Below are positions 56,281 to 64,000 of a stretch of 64,000 nt of DNA, one piece after another (within the stretch, counting starts at the first letter, position 1; the number at the start of each line of letters is the position of its first letter). Below the pieces are notes generated by a model. That model did not search any database. It worked only from the letters and a program-made list of their open reading frames with translations, and was not told the origin of the DNA. The stretch lies in contig OU015568.1 of assembly GCA_907165135.1 (NCBI GenBank), forward strand, positions 14,268,501-14,332,500, in the 5' to 3' direction. The position numbers and the translations under genes are program-made. This DNA is from Oikopleura dioica. Its lineage: Eukaryota > Chordata > Appendicularia > Copelata > Oikopleuridae.

Positions 56281-56410
56281 GGGTCGGCAACCTGTGTATA
56301 CACCTGAGTCAGGGCAAAAAGGCTACGTTTTTGAAAAGGCACATACGTGGCTTTTTATGTGGGATCTTTCTGACCCTGACTCGGGTTTTCCACACAGATT
56401 GGCAAGCCCA
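56281..56410. mobile_element. Short palindromic MITE, copy D
   Basis: Left end GGGTCGGCAACCTGTGTATA with CACCTGAGTCAGG; right end CCTGACTCGGGTTTTCCACA then TTGGCAAGCCC. The two halves pair almost completely. Intergenic, about 130 bases, the shortest of the four. Confidence 0.7.
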
Positions 56411-56685
56411 GATTAGCCCCTCACAACTTTGTTTTGAGTTTTATTCGGCTAGTTCAATCTCTTCATACAGTTATTTATTTTGTATGCCGATATTTGGCCG
56501 TCCTTGTGTTCATCTTTGCAACTGGTTAAAAAATAAAACCTTTTTATTCGAAAATATGAACAATAAGTTATCTTCAAAAGAAAGCTTTTTCTAAGATGGG
56601 AACTTTTCTCTACGGCTTTTTTAGCTCATGTAATTGGGTGTTGCCAAAGTTTCTAATCTGGATCAGACAACCTCTGTATAAAACC

Positions 56686-56833
56686 TTAGAGTTTTTTAAG
56701 TTCTTGCAGGTCGTATTAAGAAGGAAAAGGGCGTGAAAATAACATAAGGGCATCCAATCAAACAAACTCTTTCAAGTTGCAATTTTTGAAGCTCCAAAAT
56801 GATTTGTTTTCATGTTTATCTTTGTGATTCTTC
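56686..56833 (+). repeat. Dispersed 147-bp repeat, copy 2
   Basis: Matches 51421-51567 in the same orientation; ends 19 bases before the tRNA gene body. Just left of it a decayed MITE-like end (GGATCAGACAACCTCTGTAT) can be seen at 56660-56680. Confidence 0.75.
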
Positions 56834-56852
56834 AATTGTTCACCCCAAAATT

Positions 56853-56876
56853 TGCCTTGACTGTGGATCGAACACA

Positions 56877-56920
<44 letters not shown>

Positions 56921-56925
56921 AAGGC
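56853..56925 (-). tRNA. tRNA-Phe (anticodon GAA)
   Basis: 73 bases on the minus strand. Acceptor stem GCCTTGA/TCAAGGC, D-arm with box A TAGCTCAGTTGGGAGAGC, anticodon stem TCAGA/TCTGA around loop CTGAAGA (anticodon GAA), T-stem CTGTG/CACAG with loop TTCGATC (box B), discriminator A. All stems pair fully. A TTTT run just downstream (plus-strand aaaa at 56847-56850) is a polymerase III terminator. No intron. Confidence 0.95.
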
Positions 56926-57648
56926 ATGTTTTCTTCTCTCATTTGATCATAAAAATACTCTACTTCCTGAAATTGCATTTGTGAAAAAAGTAAACGAAGA
57001 ACTTTCCTCTCAAGCAATCAACAAGGATTGAAAAGCTTGAGCGTTTTGGGTAGAGAATAGACTGTATTGAACAGCAGAACATGAAGTAGTTGATAAATAA
57101 ATAGAGAGAGAATATATGTTTCGCATATGATATACGAAGAAAAAGTAGTAAAGATAAATTAAGGGCAGTGATAAATGAGAAAAGAAACACGAAGAAATCA
57201 GTGGCGCGGCTTATTGAAACACTGATGAGATGATTTTTAGAGAAATATTGAAACTTGAAAGATTTTGAATAGGTTGCATAGGACAGCACAGGACTGACAG
57301 TACAGCAGACGAAGAAAAAATCTACTTGTGAATCTGTCAGAGGAAGAAAGAACAATTATCAAAATCAATTGAAACGAAAAAGGACAAATTGAACGTAAGA
57401 ACCGTTTGAAATAAAGAAATTTTGAACATAAAAGTTGAATTGCCTAAAAGTAGCTTACGGTAAGCTGAAGATGTGGAGAATTTAATAGGACGGAGGACGG
57501 GCGTTTCAGAGAACTTGTTAGCCGGAAAAACCAGTGTGAAGGGCTGGTGATCTGAACGAGTGGTTATTCGAGGCATGTTTTAAAAGAAATATTACCCGGA
57601 GTTGAATGCGTGGTCATACTTGATAGATGCAGTAGAATTTGGTTGAAA
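56926..57648. other. Stretch between tRNA-Phe and the RAVER-like gene
   Basis: About 720 bases; mostly purine-rich on the plus strand. Probably the 3' UTR of the gene to the right. Two open frames on the minus strand (56960-57355, 57337-57576) are Phe/Leu/Ser-rich, as expected from AT-rich pyrimidine tracts, and were not accepted. Confidence 0.4.
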
Positions 57649-60407
57649 CTATGAATGCGTGAATAAATTTTGAATTACTAGAAAATATACCGAAAGAGGG
57701 TTCTTTTCTGGGCTGACGAGATCCAAGCTTTTCATGAGTTTGTCGCCAAGATAGTTGCTCGACTTTGGCGAATCCTTTATTACAAAATTATATTCTATTG
57801 TGTTGGGCCTTATGAAGTTACCTGTACTGATTCGGTTGCGAATGACACACACGAGGCAGTTTCAACTTGATGAAAATCGTAATAAGAGGGAGCCGAGTTG
57901 CTTTGAAAAAGATTGGAATAGGGGCGATTGAGTTGCATCGATGCCTTCTTGGCGTAAATTTGTTGTTCGGCGCGGCGGAATGCTTGCTGCATTCTGCAAC
58001 GCTCTCTCATTCTTATCGCCTTCTCTTCCTCCATTTTACGGCTTCTTTCTTGAGCCAGTCGCTAAATGTTGGTCAGAGAGATTGAGTTGAGTTTTACTTA
58101 CATGATTAGTGACAGGATCAGTGGTGCCAACGTTGAAGAGATCCTGACAAAGGCTTCTGTCTTTTACTGGATATTGGGATTGTCGAGCGTATGAAACGGC
58201 ATTGTGATAAGAAATGGGCATGTTCTGCACGGCAGAATTTCGTGAATAGTTATGCGCGGGCTTGAATTGTGGGGCAGAAGCAGTGGTACCTCCAGCAGCA
58301 TGAATGAAGTGGGCATTGACGGCTTGAAATTGGGCGGTTTGGTAGTTTGATCGGTGTTCGGCTGAAAATGTAGGCTGGCAGCTTTGAGTGTTCATTGCAG
58401 GTGTAATCATATTTGGATTTGGACAGACAGTTTGGTAGGCATAGTATGTTTGAGTTCGACTAAGAAAAAGGGTGGTATGATGAAAAATAAGAGAGAACTC
58501 GTACCTCGAAAAACCATCTTTTTGAGACGAAAATCGGCTATTAGAGTTGGTTATATTTGCATGATAAAAGCCATTTTGGATGACTACTGGAGTGCTACAG
58601 CTAATTGGAGCTGATGCCATCGTTGTTTTTTCACTTCTGGGAGCTAAGATTTCTCTAGGTAGGCTTCTTCTGGGCGGAGTCTTTAAAAGACTGAAGGAGG
58701 CATCATTTTTGGTAAAATCGTTGAACTGATAGAAGAGGTTATTTGGCGGTCTCTCAATACTGCTCGACTACCGTTAAGATTGTATCATAAAAACAATTTT
58801 GAATATTAAAAACATGGAGATATCTATCTCGGATTCCACAAAAAACAAGTGGGGAATGAAGTCTGGTCTAACTTACTTTATCGTAGACAGTTTCAAATGA
58901 CTTCTGAATAACAATAGCGGAATAGTGAGGAACACAAAAGGAGACTTGGTTAAAATCATCAGATTCTTGAATAAAACGATGGGCACGGGCAGCTTTCTCG
59001 GGCGTATCTACGAGAAAATGAGAACTGTGATTGATCAGTAGCGCTTACTGTATTCGGTAATCAAATACTTGTTCTTTGGATCTTCAATGTTAACTCTGGC
59101 AATGTAGATTGGTCTTTCATGATTCCTTATTGTTCCTATGAGATCCTAAAACAATTTTCAAGCCATCAAAATTTTTTTAAGGCTTACCCATAACTTGAAG
59201 TTATCAACAGTCGGCAGTGAAATAAACAAAACTTTACTATAGACGTTTTCATAACTCTTGAACACATCATGAACACGATCGACCCAGTGCACTTGTATCC
59301 TATGGATCGCTCCTTCAACCGGAGAGTTATGAAGCTCGTTTCTTATCTATAAAAGAGTATTACACTATTTACTTCACAGTTTGTTTGTATACCCGAATCG
59401 CAGATGATTTGCAAGTGAATTCAAGAAAGGCGTAACCCATTGACTGACCATCAAGATATTTAGACTTGACCATGAAACACTTTTCTGTTCCACCAAATGG
59501 ATAAACAAGTTTGTTCAGCTCCTCTTCCGTCCAGTGAAGGGGTAAATGGGACACACTTATTCTACGTTACAAAATAATAATTCAAGATAACCAACCAAAT
59601 CATAAAATTAGACTCAGTATTCCTCCAAACAAGATCCCAATTCCAATCTTTTCCAAGCTCACTTGCTAAAAGCTTGCATTTTCTTGCCTCTTCCTCGTTT
59701 TTGAATAAGACCTAGTTAAAATGGGTTAATTAGTCCGTCTCTTTAGTAAAGAGTCTTTACCTTACACGAGGCGCCATTTTTATCCATATGAACAGTATCG
59801 AATTCCAAGTCGTTTTTTGCCAACAAGCACATAATATCATCCCGATTAGTCTTTTCTGGAAATCCTCTAAGAGCGACCCGGCGATTTGTTCTCGTAAAAG
59901 CCTAAAACGGAGATTTTAGGGATCAGGAAATGCTCAAAAGCTGACCTTGTTAAATTCCTCTTCGGTCAACATTTCATCCAAATAATTCGATGCATCGATG
60001 ATCAATGGATCGAGCTCGTACTCGGAATCAGGCGAGCTGATCATGGAGTCGGTTGACTCCGAGTGTCTGTAGCACATTCTCTTCGCATCTGAAGCATCTT
60101 CCAGCGAGTCCTGCTTGCTTACTTCCGGCACAATCTTGGCCTCTTCGACTGAATTGCTTGACTCTTTCTTTTTGCTGACTATATTGCGATCTGTTGGGCG
60201 CAAATGATTCAGAATGATTTTCTTGAGTCCTGCTATGTCACAATGGTTGCGTTTTCGGACATTTTCAGTCGACTCGCCCTCCGAAGAATCACGGGAGGAG
60301 TCCGAAGATGTCAAGAAAACTTTGTCCTCCTTGATTTCAGAAAGATCGGTGCTTGCTTCACTTCCGGAAAGAGAAATGTCCGAAAAGTCCGAGTTCGCTT
60401 CGGGCAT
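57649..60407 (-). CDS. RAVER-like RNA-binding protein with three RRMs
   Basis: Acidic, Ser-rich N-terminus (MPEANSDFSDISLSGSEAS, to about 60060), then RRM1 (TNRRVALRGFPEKTNRDDI, about 59900-59650), RRM2 (SVSHLPLHWTEEELNKLVYPF with FLEFTCKSSA, about 59560-59370, leading into IHRIQVHWVD) and RRM3 (KVLFISLPTVDNFK, ending VSFCVPHYSA). This order, the tail VHW.D after RRM2 and VSFC.P after RRM3 are those of raver1/2, partners of PTB in splicing. The C-terminal part is Gln/Asn/Tyr-rich (58600-58120), then a basic helix (EEEKAIRMRERCRMQQAFRR) and a short last exon. About ten short GT-AG introns. Stop at 57649. Start ATG 60407. Confidence 0.75.
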
Positions 60408-60619
60408 TTATTTTCGATCTCTGAAGATCAAAATTAATAATTAAAAGAAAAAAGAGCATTCAACTTCCAGTAGGAGGTTTATTTCTGAACAGTTGAAGTG
60501 GGAGTGAAAATGCAGAGGTGAGACAGGTCAATACAGATAAAAAATGTCAAAAAATGGGAGATTATAGTACAGTTTATTTGGAACGGGTGAAGTGTGTCTT
60601 TTTGTGAAGCGGTTTTTCT

Positions 60620-63600
60620 TTACTTGCGACGGAACCTGAAGTTATTCGTTAATTATCTTGGCTTTTCTTTTCATTCAATTTCGATCAATAATTGATGAAG
60701 GACTCACTTATTATTGGAGTTAGTAATATGGGCAGATGAGGCGCCTTTCTCGTGAACGACTGCGAGATCGCAACGCGCTGCGATATCCGTAAAGGCGGAT
60801 GATGCCGATTCTAGAGATTCGGGCTCCTCATTCGATCGCCTCTTTACTCCTCGCTTGCTAAACACCAACAATTACCGATCAATTCACACCGTTTTAACTT
60901 ACTCGCTGGATGTGCCAGATGTCAGCTTTTCTTTGCCAGTGAATCTGACTTGAGTTCCGCCGGTGCGGGTGCCGTAGACTTCGCCTTTCACAAGCGTCGT
61001 TTTGACTTGATTGCCGGTACCGAGCTCCTGATGCGTCAGGAGATACTGGTCGACGGTCTTTAGGTCACCCACGGAAGGAATGTGAACATTTTTCTTCGCG
61101 ATGACTTTTGGCTAAACATTGGAATTAGAAATTTGGGCTAACAACCTGATTCTACCTGAAGAACAGTGCCAGGGTCAATAGTTTCCTTGGGCGTGTGAGC
61201 AAGCCATTTGTCGGCCGACTTGGATCGTCTCTTGTGCGCGAGATGATCGGTTGTCTGAAAGTAGGAGTTAATTAAAGATGACGAAATTAGTACACTTACC
61301 GGTCCACGACCGCGTTCTTGAGATCGTCCAGGGCGTGGGGGTCGATTTTCCTTGATGTTCGAAGCAGAAGGAGTCTTCACAGACATACCAGGTGTTATGC
61401 CTGCTTCTTCCTTCATTCTAGTCTCGGAGACAGATCGTTTGCGAAGGTTACGCTGAAAGAAATGATTAGTAAATGTCTATGGACTTTTGACGGGGTATTT
61501 AGTGAGTTAGTTTTTGATCGTTTGCGTGTTTAGTAAGCTTTGCGTGAATTTAGTCGCAAAAAAGCTCAACCTGTGGGTCAAATTTGGGCTTAGGCGCGAT
61601 CGCTGGTTTCTTGAAATCCTTGAAATGATGGAAATTCTCCAATACAATGAATACTTACAGTGCGTGCAGAAGATACAGGAGTTCGCTCAACGCGCTCAAC
61701 TTCGCGGTTGACACGGGAGACGGGCGTTCGGGGAGAGTTCTTCGAGAGGATATTCTAAAAGAAGAAGTTAGAATTGATTTCGATCGCTTTTCTTACTCTA
61801 AGCTGATCCATCTTGGCTTCGTTCAGGTTGAGCCTGTTCTTGGAGTTCTCTTCAGCTTCACGAAGCTTTCTAGAGGTCTCCATGTTCAACTTTCGTCGCT
61901 CATCCTCCATCTTTCGCTTTGCAGCGGCTTCGATCTGCCGCTTCGATTTGCTCTCATTCTCGAGCTTGTTGTTCATCGCCTAAAAGAATAAATAAGCTTC
62001 TAAGTCTAGCATATTCGATTTTTACCTGTAGCTCTGCTTCAGCTTCCTTCTTATCGAGCTCGTAAACCCGTTGGGCTTCCATAAGCGCTCTGTTCTTTTT
62101 CTCCAATCGTCTGTTGTCCTTCAAGAGCCGATCATTCTCGCCCTCGATTTTCTCAACCTGAGGCTCGAGAATGCGCAGTTTGCCAAGAGCATCGACATTC
62201 TCCCTCTCAAAGTGGTTGAGTTTCTTGCGGAAAGTTGTCGTCAGCCGATCGGTCTCTTCCCCGATGATTTCGCGACGCTCTACTCGCTGCCGGATGATGT
62301 CGATCAGCTGAGGTATCATCTCGGCGTCGTCACAACTGAAGAGTTCAACGCATGGCAGAGGTGGTCCGTGAGCGAGAGCCTGAATCAATTTTAAAAGATT
62401 AACTTAATCTAAAGGAAAATTTGGAATTCTTATAAGTGAATAAGGGAATAACTGTTCTACCTAATCTTTTAACTTTCATCCCTAAAAATTAAAGACCTTA
62501 TTTTCATAAAAATCATTCAAAATTACCGTGGCCGCTTCTTTGAGCCTATTTCTATCGGCCTCCTTTCTTTCCCCACTCATCCCATTTCCTTTCTCTTTCT
62601 TGTTCCCTCCCCTTTTGGCCGTATTCACCCAAGAAAACAGACTTTCCGGCTTTTCCATTTCCAAGATTTCGTGCTTCTCTTATTTTCTCTTTCGCAAAAA
62701 TGAAGAAAAAGTGAAAAAAGAGCGAGAGCAGGGCAACCGGTTTGGCTCGAAAACAGTGTCTAGAAGAGCGCAAGGGCGGATTTCACAAGAAATGGCAGAA
62801 AATGATGCCGATAGAAATTTTTGTTCAGAATAAAGATAACTTATTTATAAATAAAAAAAGGGATTAAAAAAAATTTTAATATTTCAATAATTATGAAAAA
62901 AATTCTTAGGAATATCGATTAAAATTTCTTGCAAATTTAAAACACTATAATTTCTTCTATGATTTACCTCTTCATTGACCATCCAAGGCTGAAAGATCGT
63001 CCTCCTCTTATTCTTCTTCGCTCTGGCCATCGCGGCCTGTTCCTCCCGAGCTGTGAAGTCTTCCTCGATGTCTTCCTTGATTTCACGCTTGCAGACGATC
63101 GCTTGCGCCGCTTCGGCGAAATTGAGAACGTCGAGGTTTTCATTGAATTCCGAGGCCGCCGGGTTCAGGCAAATGACGAGTTTCACGCCGCCGAGAATTT
63201 CGAAAAAGTTTCGGAACATGTGGGTGATCTTTGACGAGCGATAGGGGACGTTTCCTCTTGCTCCAGTGCGCTAGAAACAAGCTTAAGGATCGTTCTTGAA
63301 AGAATTTTGTTTTACCTGATTTTGTCGGAGAATATCAATGCATCTTCTGAGCGTCATCAGCGAGTTATTGATATTTCCCGCTTCTCTGAGTCGATCGCCA
63401 GCCGCATTCGTCCTCGACTGCCTTTCCGAGCCTGCCAAATCAACCAAATGCAGACTCGACGCAAAACTGGTGACATCTTCGACCTGGTCTTCAAAAACGT
63501 CGCCAGTGTTCCTGTCGTACGGTATCCTCACGACGTGCAAGCTCATGATCGCGTGCGAGCGTGAGGAGGTTCTGTTCAGAGAAGTTTCTGCCATTCTTCG

Positions 63601-64000
63601 CTGCTTCAGGCCGCGCTCGTATTCTCGCAGCGCATCTTCTAGCGAGCGAACTTCTTTGACAGTTATATTGTGCCCGTATACTCCGCGCTCAGGGTCATCC
63701 CTTTTTCGAGTTCAAATTTGTTTCGATTTAGAAACTAGAATTTTATCATAGAAATTAGTGACTCGTCCCTGATTCTCAATTTCTCTTGTTTCCTGGTCTT
63801 GCTCTGTGGTGCCAGTAAATCATACAGCGACTCGTTGTAGATATCGCAGTATGTCATGAAAACCGCATATTGAAAGCCCTCAGAAAGGCTCTCCATGTAG
63901 TGCTCATCAATGTTGTAGTTTGGCACGGTGTTGGTTGAGCCTCTCGACGCAATTCGACTGTGGACCAGTTCGTTTCGCTTCTCCAGTCTGTGGGTCATCA
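60620..64000 (-). CDS. KIF23: Kinesin-6 KIF23/MKLP1 (centralspindlin motor), 5' part outside the window
   Basis: Plus-end motor needed for the central spindle and cytokinesis. Motor fragments: FMTYCDIYNESLYDLL (63880 area), TSLNRTSSRSHAIMSLHVV (switch I), LHLVDLAGSERQSRTNAAGDRLREAGNINNSLMTL (switch II) and NVPYRSSKITHMFRNFF. Then the neck/long coiled coil (62390-61755), KRRSKSADKWLAHTP (61240-61190), and the family's C-terminal domain with DQYLLTHQELGTG, TTLVKGEVYGTRTGGTQVRFTG. Ends FRRK at 60620. The P-loop exon is not in the window. An intron of several hundred bases (about 62400-62950) may hide a small exon near 62526-62590. Motor identity is secure; the first residues are missing. Confidence 0.9.

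Noticed and set aside
56960-57355. Hydrophobic minus-strand frame that could look like a membrane protein
   Set aside because: Composition (Phe, Leu, Ser) is that expected from AT-rich pyrimidine tracts; no family match, no splice or start context; probably 3' UTR.
1-64000. CRISPR arrays, bacterial operons, riboswitches or origins
   Set aside because: The sequence is spliced animal DNA; no regularly spaced direct repeats of CRISPR type were seen.

Overview
The window is nuclear DNA from a very compact animal genome, most likely a larvacean (appendicularian) tunicate such as Oikopleura. Most introns are about 40-60 bases, genes lie 50-600 bases apart, and several same-strand neighbours are close enough to be operons. 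Two introns, supported by protein homology, start with GA instead of GT, which fits the known tolerance of Oikopleura for non-canonical splice sites. The gene content is typical of a chordate: beta-COP, SAMHD1, MKLP1/KIF23, AHSA1, a type I TGF-beta-family receptor and CFAP69. Species assignment is inference; I could not run a search.

Left part (1-19 kb, all minus-strand host genes): WDR4 (tRNA m7G methyltransferase subunit), COPB1 (coatomer beta), NOM1 (MIF4G/MA3 nucleolar protein) and SAMHD1 (HD-domain dNTPase). A complete 6.5-kb Ty3/gypsy-type LTR retrotransposon lies antisense within the 5' coding sequence of SAMHD1. It has identical 256-bp LTRs, a 4-bp target duplication, and a gag-pol frame with one in-frame amber codon between RNase H and integrase.

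Middle (19-36.7 kb): a very long, serine-rich, apparently disordered protein with internal repeats that I do not recognise; a 72-aa secreted basic peptide precursor; and a secreted LU + sushi + threonine-rich protein. Then on the plus strand come CFAP69, an EF-hand protein and an arylsulfatase B-like enzyme.

36.9-49.7 kb: a CENP-C homologue with AT-hook-like repeats and a C-terminal cupin, preceded by a small basic protein of unknown function; MON1 and MRE11 (probable two-gene operon); ISCU; dynactin p25 (DCTN5); a RanBP2-type zinc-finger protein with a probable 1-base frameshift; and AHSA1.

49.7-57 kb is the repeat-rich part. It holds a 1,186-bp foldback element with about 520-bp inverted arms and a perfect 9-bp target duplication (Mutator-like in architecture), four copies of a short palindromic MITE family, a 147-bp dispersed repeat pair, an unrecognised small minus-strand gene, a type I receptor Ser/Thr kinase gene whose introns carry MITEs, and a tRNA-Phe(GAA).

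57.6-64 kb: a RAVER-like triple-RRM protein and the 3' part of KIF23/MKLP1, which runs off the right edge. Apart from candidate operons, the host genes are mostly unrelated housekeeping functions; CENP-C and KIF23 both act in chromosome segregation and cytokinesis but are 21 kb apart.
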